Source of the DNA: a bacterium
Lineage (GTDB): Bacteria > Verrucomicrobiota > Verrucomicrobiia > Limisphaerales > J093
Length of the DNA: 6,314 bases
NCBI GenBank assembly: GCA_021784265.1
Contig: JAJXTA010000183.1
Location: forward strand, 1 to 6,314
Direction of reading: 5' to 3'
In this document: positions 1 through 6,213 of the stretch, piece by piece
Numbering within the stretch: the first letter of the stretch is position 1
Layout of the letters: each line of letters opens with the position of its first letter
Made by a program: the position numbers and the translations under genes
The notes under the pieces: model-generated
Database searches by the model: none
What the model was told of the DNA's origin: nothing
The model's input: only the letters and a program-made list of their open reading frames with translations

Positions 1-41
1 TTTCTTTTTGGCAATCTCACCCCGAGGACTACCCTCTCCCC

Positions 42-626
42 ATGCGCCGGGCCTATCCGATCATCATCGGTTTGGCATTGGTCCTGGTCCTGGTGGTGGG
101 CGTGCTGGTGGGCTTCACCGTGTCGCCGCTCCTCACCCTCCGTCCGGGCGCCCGCTTGCTCAACACCGCCGCCGTGCTGACGCAGGTCCAGGGATTAGCC
201 CAACTGGTGACGGTCAAATACGTGATGGAGAAAGTCGTGGTGCTCGAGGACGTGCGCGTGTATGGAGAGAACCGAGTCCTCCTCATCGCCCACGGGATCG
301 TCAAAGCGGGGGTGGACCTCTCCCGACTGAAGCCGGAAGACCTCCACCTCCGCGGCAAACGCATCACCATCCACCTCCCCCCAGCCAGCATCCTGGACGC
401 CTACCTCGATGAGCAACAGACCCGCGTCCTGGAGCAATCCACGGGCCTGCTGCGCCGCTTCGACAAAGACCTGCAGCAGAACGCCCGCCGCCAGGGCTTG
501 GAGGAAATCCGACGCGCCGCCCGCACCAGTGGCATCCTCGACGACGCCAACGAACGGGCGCGCCGCCAGCTCACGCTCCTCTTCGAGCAGCTCGGGTTTG
601 AGCAGGTGGACGTGCGCGGGCCGTAG
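42..626 (+). CDS. DUF4230-like membrane-anchored protein of unknown function
   Basis: The 194-residue product starts with Met-Arg-Arg, followed by one strongly hydrophobic segment (about residues 6-31, rich in Leu, Val and Ile). This looks like an uncleaved anchor or signal-anchor that places the rest in the periplasm. The body (about 45-192) has the pattern I associate with DUF4230 proteins: a strand-rich part ending in an Ile-x-Leu-Pro-Pro-Ala-x-Ile-Leu-Asp motif (about 109-119), then a charged helical tail with many Arg, Glu and Gln and a final LGFEQVDV segment. The molecular function of DUF4230 is unknown. The ATG at 42 is chosen because it precedes the anchor directly; a weak GAGGA at 24-28 lies 13 nt upstream. 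lptD begins 56 nt after its stop on the same strand, so an operon with an envelope role is plausible. The coding call is firm, the family call moderately so. Confidence 0.85.
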   Translation: MRRAYPIIIGLALVLVLVVGVLVGFTVSPLLTLRPGARLLNTAAVLTQVQGLAQLVTVKYVMEKVVVLEDVRVYGENRVLLIAHGIVKAGVDLSRLKPEDLHLRGKRITIHLPPASILDAYLDEQQTRVLEQSTGLLRRFDKDLQQNARRQGLEEIRRAARTSGILDDANERARRQLTLLFEQLGFEQVDVRGP

Positions 627-682
627 GAAGGGGAAATCCTCCTTGGCAGCCCGCGGACCTTTTAGGTAGCGTCACGCCCCGG

Positions 683-2860
683 ATGCGCAAGCCCTGTCGC
701 CTGCTTTATCTCCTGCTGCTGTTCTGGCCAGCGCTGGCTCAGGGGGCACAGGAGGGCGGTGCCTTGGAGCTGGAGGCTGTGGGCTCCGGCGGCGATTTCG
801 TCTATGAAGAGGCCACGGGGGTCGCCACGGGTCCGCAGGGGGTCGTGGTCAAATACGGCGGCGCGGTCCTCACCGCCCACCTGGTCCGCCTGCACCGCGC
901 CACCTCGGTGGTCGAGGCCGAAGGGGACGTGCGCCTGCAGCGTGGCAATGAGCTCTGGACCGGCGATCGCCTGCGCTACAACTTCCAGACCCGCCAGATC
1001 GAGTCCAGTCGCTTCCGGGCCGGGCTGGCCCCCTTCTATGTCGCGGGGGAAGCGCTGGCCGGCAACCTGACGAACAAGACCGAGATCGCAACCGGGCCGA
1101 TCATCACCACCGACGATGTCGCCGACCCGACCTACACCGTCCATGCCAAGAGCCTGAAGTTCATCCCCGGGGAGCTCCTGGAGGCGCGCCAAGCCACCCT
1201 CTACCTGGGGAAGGTGCCCATCATGTACTTGCCGGTGTACCGCCGGCATCTGAACCGGCACCCGAACAACTTCGCCTTTCAACCGGGCTACCGGAGCATT
1301 TACGGCCCGTTCATCCTCGGCGCCTACAACTGGTACGGCAGCACCAACTTCGGCGGCACGGTCCATTTGGACTACCGCCAACTCCGCGGCGTCGGGGGTG
1401 GTCCGGACTTCGTCTATGACCTGGGCCGGGCTGGCTCCGGCACCATTCAGAGCTACGCGACCCACGACGAGCTGCCGGGCCTCGATCCCAACGGCAACCC
1501 CATCCGCGGTGACCGCTATCGCCTGAGCCTGAATCATCTCGCCAACCTGGACTCCAGCAGTAACCTCACCGCCAAAATCGAGTTCAACGCCCAGAGCGAT
1601 GCCCAGTTCATCCGCGACTACTTCGAGCCCGAGTATCTCCTGGACACCCAACCGAAGTCGTTCCTGGAGGTCAGCCAGTTCTGGCGCAACTTCAGCCTCG
1701 ATTTCCTGGCCGAACCCCAGGTCAACGGGTTCTTCCAGACCGTGGAGCGGTTGCCCGACGTCCAGTTCACCGGGCTGCGTCAGCAGTTGGGGGTGTCTCC
1801 ATTCTTCTACGAAAGCCAGAGCTCGGTCGGTTACTTCGCCTTGCGCACCGCCGACCACTCCGGCACGAACTTCGCCGCCATGCGGGCCGACACCTATCAC
1901 CAGATCGTGCTGCCCGAGACGCTCTTTGGGTGGCTGAATGTCAGCCCGCGGGTCGGGGGCCGGCTCACCCACTACGGCGAAACCACGGGCGACAATCTCA
2001 CGCTGACGGAACAAGACCGCTTTGTGGCCAACACCGGGGTTGACCTCTCGGCCAAAGCCTCGCGGGTCTGGCCCAACGTGCGGAGCAAGTTCTTCGACGT
2101 CAACGGCCTCCGGCACATCATCGAACCGACCGTGGACTACGTCTATGTCCCCCGGCCCAACGTCGAGCCCTACCAGTTGCCCCAATTCGACTCCCAGCTC
2201 CCGTACCTCTACATGCCCCCCATCGACTTCCCGGATTACAACGCCATCGACTCGATCGATTCGCAGAACGTCATCCGCTTCGGCCTCCACAACAAACTCC
2301 AGACCAAACGGGCGGACGGCATTGAAGACCTCATCAACTGGCAGCTCTTCACGGATTGGCGGCTCCAACCCGCTCCCGGCCAGACGACCTTCGCCGACGT
2401 CTTTTCGGAGCTGGACCTCAAACCGACGTCGTGGCTGACCCTCAATTCCGAAAGCCGCTTTGACCTGGGCGGCCGCTTCTTCCGGCTGGCCAACAACACG
2501 ATCACCTTCGCCCCCGACGACCAGTGGAACTGGACGCTGGGCCACTTCTATCTCAAAGGGGACAGCGGGTTTGGCATCGGCAACAACCTCATCCAGAGCA
2601 GCCTCATTTACCGCTTCGATGACAACTGGGCCTTCCGCCTCACCCAGCTCTTCGAGGCCCACAACGGCATCATGCAGGCCCAATACTACACCCTCTACCG
2701 CGACCTGCGCAGTTGGACCGCCGCGCTCACCCTCCGCATCCTCAACAACACCACCGGCCCGCAGGATATCACGGTGGCATTGAGCCTTTCCCTCAAGGCC
2801 TTCCCCCGCTATCCCTTGGGCCACGACGTCAACCAGCCCTGGATGCTGCTGGGAACCTAA
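683..2860 (+). CDS. lptD: LPS-assembly outer-membrane protein LptD (OstA)
   Basis: LptD forms the outer-membrane barrel that, with the lipoprotein LptE, inserts lipopolysaccharide into the outer leaflet. The product is 725 residues. It opens with a Sec signal peptide (Arg2, Lys3, a Leu-rich core at 7-15 and an Ala-Leu-Ala cleavage site near residue 19). An OstA/LptA-like beta-jellyroll follows (about 40-120), with repeated short strands such as VVEAEGDVRLQRG. The barrel begins near the segment YLGKVPIMYLPVYRRHLN and shows alternating hydrophobic strands with many Tyr, Phe and Trp. A GLRHIIEP...YVYVP segment in the C-terminal half matches a conserved LptD motif. The likely beta-signal (ITVALSLSLKAF) ends at Phe707, leaving an 18-residue tail. 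The mature part has no cysteine, unlike E. coli LptD, which needs disulfides. No strong ribosome-binding site is visible; the start is set by the signal peptide. Length is close to that of E. coli LptD. The stop overlaps that of the convergent epimerase-like gene. Confidence 0.93.
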   Translation: MRKPCRLLYLLLLFWPALAQGAQEGGALELEAVGSGGDFVYEEATGVATGPQGVVVKYGGAVLTAHLVRLHRATSVVEAEGDVRLQRGNELWTGDRLRYNFQTRQIESSRFRAGLAPFYVAGEALAGNLTNKTEIATGPIITTDDVADPTYTVHAKSLKFIPGELLEARQATLYLGKVPIMYLPVYRRHLNRHPNNFAFQPGYRSIYGPFILGAYNWYGSTNFGGTVHLDYRQLRGVGGGPDFVYDLGRAGSGTIQSYATHDELPGLDPNGNPIRGDRYRLSLNHLANLDSSSNLTAKIEFNAQSDAQFIRDYFEPEYLLDTQPKSFLEVSQFWRNFSLDFLAEPQVNGFFQTVERLPDVQFTGLRQQLGVSPFFYESQSSVGYFALRTADHSGTNFAAMRADTYHQIVLPETLFGWLNVSPRVGGRLTHYGETTGDNLTLTEQDRFVANTGVDLSAKASRVWPNVRSKFFDVNGLRHIIEPTVDYVYVPRPNVEPYQLPQFDSQLPYLYMPPIDFPDYNAIDSIDSQNVIRFGLHNKLQTKRADGIEDLINWQLFTDWRLQPAPGQTTFADVFSELDLKPTSWLTLNSESRFDLGGRFFRLANNTITFAPDDQWNWTLGHFYLKGDSGFGIGNNLIQSSLIYRFDDNWAFRLTQLFEAHNGIMQAQYYTLYRDLRSWTAALTLRILNNTTGPQDITVALSLSLKAFPRYPLGHDVNQPWMLLGT

Positions 2861-3861
2861 GGCGACGCCGGCCGCGTGCCCGCCTTCGCTCCCCTGCCCC
2901 GCTCCCGAACCTCGCGGATCACATCCTCCAGAATAGCGTCCAACGTCAGCCGCGGCCGATAGCCCAGGTGTCGCCCGATCTTGCCCAGATCCGGCACCCG
3001 CCGCTCCATGTCCTCGAAGCCCCGCGGATACGCTTTGTCGTAGGGCACCAGGAGGATGGACGAAGCCGAGCCCGTCTTCTGGATTACCCGTTCCGCCAAG
3101 CCTTGGATCGAGACCTCCTCATCGCAACCAACGTTGAACACCTGCCCAAACGACCCGGGGTGCGCCAGCAACTGGGTCAAGGCCGGCACCACGTCGCGCA
3201 CATGGGCAAAACACCGGGTCTGGCTCCCGTCGCCATACACCGTCACCGGCACACCCTGCAACGCCTGGGTCACGAAATTCGGAATCACCATGCCGTACTC
3301 GCCGGTCTGACGCGGACCGACGGTGTTGAACAACCGGGCGATCACGACCGGCAGCCGCGTCTCGCGATAATAGGCCAAGGCCAGAAACTCGTCGGTCGCC
3401 TTGGAATTGGCATACGCCCACCGGGCGGTGTCGGTGGGCCCCATGAGCCGGTCATCGGACTCGGCGAACCGCGGTTTCTGGCTCTTCCCGTACACCTCGG
3501 AGGTCGAGGCGATCAGCAGCGGCCGGCGATAGCGTGAGGCCGCCCGCAACACCAGTTCGGTCCCCACCAAGTTATTAATCAAGGACTCGGTCTGCTTCTG
3601 GATGATCAGCCGGACCCCCACCGAGGCGGCCAAGTGAAACACCCGGTCCGTGCGCCGAATCAGATCCTCCAACAGCGCCTCGTTGCGGATATCGTCGATC
3701 AGGCATTCGAACCCGGGCCGGCCCTCCAGATGTTCCACGTTGGCAAAGCGCCCGGTGGAGAGGTTGTCGATGATCACCACCTGTTCGCCCAGTTCAAGCA
3801 GATGGTCCGCCAAGTGGGACCCGATGAACCCGGCGCCGCCGGTGATGAGATTCCTGGCCAT
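2857..3861 (-). CDS. NAD-dependent nucleotide-sugar epimerase/decarboxylase (extended SDR family)
   Basis: The 334-residue protein is a cytoplasmic extended short-chain dehydrogenase/reductase acting on a nucleotide-activated sugar. The N-terminal Rossmann fold shows the dinucleotide motif TGGAGFIGS (residues 7-15), Asp32 at the end of the second strand (IIDNLSTG), typical of NAD binding, and a DDI motif at 56-58. The active site reads Ser-Thr-Ser-Glu-Val-Tyr-Gly (119-125), with catalytic Tyr150 and Lys154 in YANSK. Ser-Glu after the Thr, rather than the Asp-Glu of dTDP-glucose 4,6-dehydratases, together with a late RRVPDLGK segment, resembles UDP-glucuronate decarboxylases (UXS/ArnA type). 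Substrate cannot be settled from sequence alone; a 4-epimerase remains possible. The ATG at 3861 starts four residues before the first beta strand's Gly motif. An in-frame GTG at 3921 would add 20 Arg/Pro-rich residues and is unlikely. It probably supplies sugars for LPS or exopolysaccharide, which fits its position beside lptD. Confidence 0.9.
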   Translation of the reverse strand: MARNLITGGAGFIGSHLADHLLELGEQVVIIDNLSTGRFANVEHLEGRPGFECLIDDIRNEALLEDLIRRTDRVFHLAASVGVRLIIQKQTESLINNLVGTELVLRAASRYRRPLLIASTSEVYGKSQKPRFAESDDRLMGPTDTARWAYANSKATDEFLALAYYRETRLPVVIARLFNTVGPRQTGEYGMVIPNFVTQALQGVPVTVYGDGSQTRCFAHVRDVVPALTQLLAHPGSFGQVFNVGCDEEVSIQGLAERVIQKTGSASSILLVPYDKAYPRGFEDMERRVPDLGKIGRHLGYRPRLTLDAILEDVIREVRERGRGAKAGTRPASP

Positions 3862-3992
3862 GTGCGTTGCACCGGGTCGGAGTTGGGGGCGGCACGCTGC
3901 CCTCCCTCCGCACGGCAGCACTCAATCTCCCGGTTCACTCCGAGACTGGCAAGCCCATTCCCCCATCCCGCCCCAGCCGACGCCTCACCTGG
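3862..3992. other. Upstream region of the epimerase-like gene, no gene seen
   Basis: No credible coding sequence is seen here; the overlapping open frames have unlikely compositions. It must hold the promoter and leader of the - strand epimerase-like gene. Reading the - strand, a TTGCCA box lies about 80 nt before the start, but the -10 match 17 nt downstream is poor, so no promoter is called. No clear Shine-Dalgarno sequence precedes the ATG at 3861. Confidence 0.4.
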
Positions 3993-4018
3993 GCCTGACG
4001 CCCCCCCGAGGGTCAGGC
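3993..4018. repeat. Inverted repeat GCCTGAC / GTCAGGC
   Basis: A perfect 7-bp stem (3993-3999 with 4012-4018) encloses a 12-nt C-rich loop. No T-run follows on either strand, so it is not a typical intrinsic terminator, and no gene ends here. It sits 23 nt left of the REP-like palindromes and may be the edge of the same element. Confidence 0.5.
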
Positions 4019-4040
4019 TGAACGTATCTGCTTAGGGTAC

Positions 4041-4125
4041 CGCAGACTTCCAAGTCTGTCGTGTCGCGGATTCCCCATCCGCTAGCCGTTGCCCAGCCCA
4101 CTCGCTGCCGACTTGGAAGTCGGCG
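4041..4125. repeat. REP/BIME-like palindromic repeat element
   Basis: Three hairpins lie in about 85 nt. The first is CAGACTT-CC-AAGTCTG (4043-4058, perfect 7-bp arms). The second is GCGGAT-TCCCC-ATCCGC (4066-4082, perfect 6-bp arms). The third is GCCGACTT-GG-AAGTCGGC (4107-4124, perfect 8-bp arms). The first and third share the core GACTTCCAAGTC but in opposite orientation, the arrangement of bacterial interspersed mosaic elements built from paired REP sequences. No REP-associated transposase lies in the window. I recall similar palindromes scattered through verrucomicrobial genomes, but this was not searched. The inverted repeats are certain; the dispersed-element interpretation is inference. 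Confidence 0.7.
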
Positions 4126-4399
4126 ATGAGCTCGCTCGCTCCAGTTCGCTTGGTCCTTCGGGCCTTCCCTTAGCCTCATCCAGGCAAGCCCTTTGTCCGC
4201 TTCCGAGTCGGCTCAAGTCAGCAGGTTGGCAAACCAGCGCTACAAGGCGCCGACCCGATGCTAAACGCATACGACTGGACGAACCAACGGGGAAGAACCG
4301 ACCCGAACCTTTTTGCCGCTTTGACCCGCAGTCGGTGGAGGGCGCTGGGTGCAGTGCCCCAGTGGGCGTCCATCCCGCCCGCCCGATCCCGCCGTCCTC
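4126..4399. other. Intergenic stretch, no supported gene
   Basis: Several open frames cross this stretch, but their products look like translated repeats (Ser, Arg and Pro rich, no domain or hydrophobic pattern), and none has a good start. Apart from the imperfect hairpin near 4221 and a short CTGGG/CCCAG stem around 4345-4365, I see no structure here. Confidence 0.5.
4221..4238. repeat. Imperfect hairpin, possible second repeat family
   Basis: The arms GCAGGTT (4221-4227) and AACCAGC (4232-4238) pair with one internal mismatch around a GGCA loop. The sequence continues into GCTACAA. This resembles another short palindrome type I associate with GC-rich verrucomicrobial intergenic DNA. A single copy in this window cannot prove a repeat family. 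Confidence 0.35.
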
Positions 4400-4427
4400 T
4401 GTCCTGTTATTGGACATTGGGTGTCCA
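4400..4427. promoter_or_regulatory. TGTCC/GGACA dyads, candidate activator binding site
   Basis: Three half-sites lie in a row: TGTCC (4400-4404), GGACA inside TGGACA (4411-4416), and TGTCCA (4422-4427). TGGACA-TTGGG-TGTCCA is a perfect 6-bp inverted repeat, and TGTCC-N7-GGACA a second dyad sharing the middle half-site. Relative to the transcription start predicted from the sigma-54 promoter (near 4526), this block is at about -126 to -99, the usual distance for enhancer-binding-protein sites. Binding by the adjacent activator is inference. Confidence 0.45.
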
Positions 4428-4454
4428 CTTTCGGAACGGTGCGGGGCAGTTCAG

Positions 4455-4490
4455 GGCCCAAAAACGTGGGTCTGGCCCATAAACGTGGGT
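4455..4490 (+). promoter_or_regulatory. Tandem 17-bp direct repeats, candidate operator
   Basis: Two copies of GGCCCAWAAACGTGGGT (4455-4471 and 4474-4490) differ at only one base and are separated by 2 nt, a 19-bp period. Each copy contains an internal dyad CCCA-N6-TGGG. The second copy ends 9 nt before the -24 element of the sigma-54 promoter. Their spacing and position suggest a regulator-binding pair, either the neighbouring sigma-54 activator or a separate repressor. Confidence 0.6.
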
Positions 4491-4499
4491 TCCGGCGTT

Positions 4500-4514
4500 T
4501 GGCACAATCGATGC
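4500..4514 (+). promoter_or_regulatory. Sigma-54 (-24/-12) promoter
   Basis: TGGCAC (4500-4505), a 5-nt spacer and ATGC (4511-4514) match the sigma-54 consensus TGGCAC-N5-TTGC at all but one position. The invariant GG and GC are separated by exactly 10 nt, as required. Transcription would start near 4526, on the + strand, toward the small membrane-protein ORF. A sigma-54 enhancer-binding protein is encoded a few hundred bases away, which supports the call. Confidence 0.75.
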
Positions 4515-4530
4515 TTCGTCAATGAAGCAT
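4511..4530. repeat. Inverted repeat over the -12 element and start region
   Basis: ATGCTTC (4511-4517) and GAAGCAT (4524-4530) form a perfect 7-bp inverted repeat with a 6-nt spacer. It covers the -12 element, the predicted transcription start and the first bases of the small ORF. It could be an operator; it would not survive as a transcript hairpin if transcription begins near 4526. Confidence 0.5.
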
Positions 4531-4777
4531 GATGACGATCATAATGGCGATTGCCGGAGCCTGGGTTCTGGCGGCCTCGGTTTTCTGCTTGGCGCTCTGC
4601 CGGGCAGCAGGCCGGCCATTGCCGTCGATGCCGGTAACGCGCGGCTCCGCGAGGCTGCAAGGCCTGCGCGAGGTTGTGGCGTTCGAGACTGCCCGCTCCC
4701 CGCTGGGCGCCTTTGAATCCCACCCGTCCTTGGCACTCGTGCGGCCCCTGGGCGAACCGGTCCTTTCGGGCAAATAA
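4529..4777 (+). CDS. Small single-pass membrane protein, unknown function
   Basis: I do not recognise this 82-residue product. It begins with one hydrophobic segment (about residues 4-24, with Trp12, Phe19, Cys20 and Cys24), followed at once by Arg25 and Arg29. By the positive-inside rule this suggests an outside N-terminus and a cytoplasmic tail of about 55 residues. The tail is Pro/Arg/Leu rich and has no motif I know. Support for coding comes from the sigma-54 promoter directly upstream, the strong preference for G or C in third codon positions, and the tight fit against the convergent regulator gene (2 nt between stops). The start is uncertain: ATGs at 4529, 4532 and 4544 are in frame and none has a Shine-Dalgarno sequence. 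With transcription starting near 4526 the message would be nearly leaderless. Confidence 0.55.
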   Translation: MMTIIMAIAGAWVLAASVFCLALCRAAGRPLPSMPVTRGSARLQGLREVVAFETARSPLGAFESHPSLALVRPLGEPVLSGK

Positions 4778-4779
4778 GG

Positions 4780-6132
4780 TCATACTTTCTTGGCCTTACG
4801 CCAGCGGTACAGCGTGGAACTGTGGATTCCGAGCTGAGCCGCCACCCACGACAAGTCATCAGCGTTTTCCTCCAGCAGCTTCTTTGCCATCAGTAGCTTC
4901 TGTTTCCGGCTGGCGTACGCGGGTGCCGGGCCCGGTGGACCGCTGACCCCCGCCACCCCCGCCACCGCCGCTCGTGCCGCTCCGATGGATTTGGCCTGTT
5001 GGGTCTGCGGTATCTCCCACCAACCCGTCCGCAAGAAGGGGCCGTCATAGAGGATCACCATCCGGTCGATGACGTTCTTGAGCTCGCGCACGTTGCCCGG
5101 CCAATGGTATTGTTGGAGTTTCAAGACCAGCTCCGGCTCGACACTTTCGAAGTGTTTGCCAAACCGTTCGCCCGCCTTGCGCGCGAAGGCCAGCGCCAGC
5201 AAGCCAATGTCCTCCAGGTGCGTGCGCAGCGGCGGCACATGGAGCGTCACTTCGCTGAGCCGATAATAAAGGTCGGCGCGAAACACCTCAGTCTCGACCG
5301 CCGTCTCCATGTCGATGTTGGTGGCGGAGATGAGGCGGACGTTGACCTGGTACTCGTTGGCGCCGCCGACCCGCCGGGCTTGGCGCGTCTCCAGAAACCG
5401 GAGCAGTTTTGGTTGCAGGGATAAATCAAGCGTCCCGATCTCGTCGAGAAACAGGGTCCCGTCGGCGGCCTGCTCAACCAAGCCTGGGCGATCCTTCACC
5501 GAGCCGGTGTACGCACCCCGCTCCACCCCAAAGAGCTCCGCCTCCAACAGCTCCTTGGGGATCGCCGCGCAGTTCAGCGCCACGAACGCCCCTTTGCCCG
5601 AGGCTTGGTGCAGCATGATCGCCGCTAACTCCTTACCCACCCCGGATTCCCCCTGGATCAGAATCGTGGCGCCGCTCGGCCCGAGCCGTTCGATCGACTG
5701 CCGGAGCGATTTCATGGCCGGTGATTCTCCCAAGAGCAAGGTCTCTGACTGAAGCGGGCTGCCCCCATACACCTGCAGCCACAGCCGCTGCGCGTCCACC
5801 ACCTTCTGCAGCCCCGAACTCCACCGGGCGTTGTCGTCCTCGATGAGGAGCACATCGAAAGCCCCATCCCGCGCCGCTCGCATGATGCTCGCCGAACGCA
5901 AGTTGCTCCCCACCACGACGTAATAACGATTGGCTTGCGCCAATCGCACGCGGAGTTCTGGCCAATCTTCCCCGTTCAACGCTACCTCCGGCACCAGATA
6001 AACCAACTCACTGGAGGTGCGGTTGAGCTCGCGAATCGAGTCGCGACTGAACCGCTGGCAATGGAAACCCATCGCCAAGAGGCGGGCTTGGGCCGCTTCC
6101 ACGCCGTCGGAAACCAAGAGGCTAACAATCAT
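4780..6132 (-). CDS. Sigma-54-dependent transcriptional activator with pseudo-receiver domain
   Basis: This 450-residue enhancer-binding protein uses ATP hydrolysis to open promoters held by sigma-54 RNA polymerase. Residues 1-115 have a receiver-like alpha/beta pattern (strands at 2-9, 42-50, 70-76, 92-98) but lack the phosphoacceptor Asp and the conserved Lys. The AAA+ domain (about 133-365) shows Walker A GESGVGKE (161-168), the sigma-54 contact loop GAYTGS (206-211, usually GAFTGA), Walker B GTLFLDEIG (225-233), probable arginine fingers Arg285 and Arg291, and the sensor II motif WPGNVREL (344-351). An Ala/Gly/Pro-rich linker (about 385-407) leads to a Fis-type helix-turn-helix (about 412-446, ending STLYRWRKAKK). 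The ATG at 6132 begins the first receiver strand. An upstream in-frame start at 6273 would add 47 residues without domain character. A G-rich stretch 20-30 nt upstream is too far for a normal ribosome-binding site. Its likely local target is the sigma-54 promoter at 4500. Confidence 0.93.
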   Translation of the reverse strand: MIVSLLVSDGVEAAQARLLAMGFHCQRFSRDSIRELNRTSSELVYLVPEVALNGEDWPELRVRLAQANRYYVVVGSNLRSASIMRAARDGAFDVLLIEDDNARWSSGLQKVVDAQRLWLQVYGGSPLQSETLLLGESPAMKSLRQSIERLGPSGATILIQGESGVGKELAAIMLHQASGKGAFVALNCAAIPKELLEAELFGVERGAYTGSVKDRPGLVEQAADGTLFLDEIGTLDLSLQPKLLRFLETRQARRVGGANEYQVNVRLISATNIDMETAVETEVFRADLYYRLSEVTLHVPPLRTHLEDIGLLALAFARKAGERFGKHFESVEPELVLKLQQYHWPGNVRELKNVIDRMVILYDGPFLRTGWWEIPQTQQAKSIGAARAAVAGVAGVSGPPGPAPAYASRKQKLLMAKKLLEENADDLSWVAAQLGIHSSTLYRWRKAKKV

Positions 6133-6213
6133 GCAACTGCAATGCGAACGGTACCGCCCCTCCCTCCCCATTGCAATCGCCTTCTCACCCAAATCCTCGC
6201 CTAAGCGCGCGCC

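Noticed and set aside
662..2824. A 720-codon open frame on the - strand opposite lptD
   Set aside because: It is the mirror of lptD caused by high GC at third codon positions. The product is rich in Val, Gly, Glu and Ala with no domain, while the + strand gives a clear LptD with signal peptide.
2713..3537. A 274-codon + strand open frame running from the lptD end into the epimerase-like gene
   Set aside because: It overlaps two well-supported genes, and its His/Arg/Pro/Gln-rich product shows no recognisable fold.
3862..3921. N-terminal extension of the epimerase-like protein from a GTG
   Set aside because: The extra 20 residues are Arg/Pro/Cys rich and lie outside the Rossmann fold; the ATG at 3861 fits the family start.
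4089..4532. A 147-codon + strand open frame over the intergenic repeats
   Set aside because: It needs a TTG start inside the palindromic repeat, encodes low-complexity Ser/Arg/Pro sequence and overlaps the candidate binding sites and the sigma-54 promoter.
6196..6213. A second sigma-54-like promoter (TGGC followed by GGC) on the - strand before the activator gene
   Set aside because: The second element falls at the wrong spacing for GG-N10-GC and has GG where GC is required.
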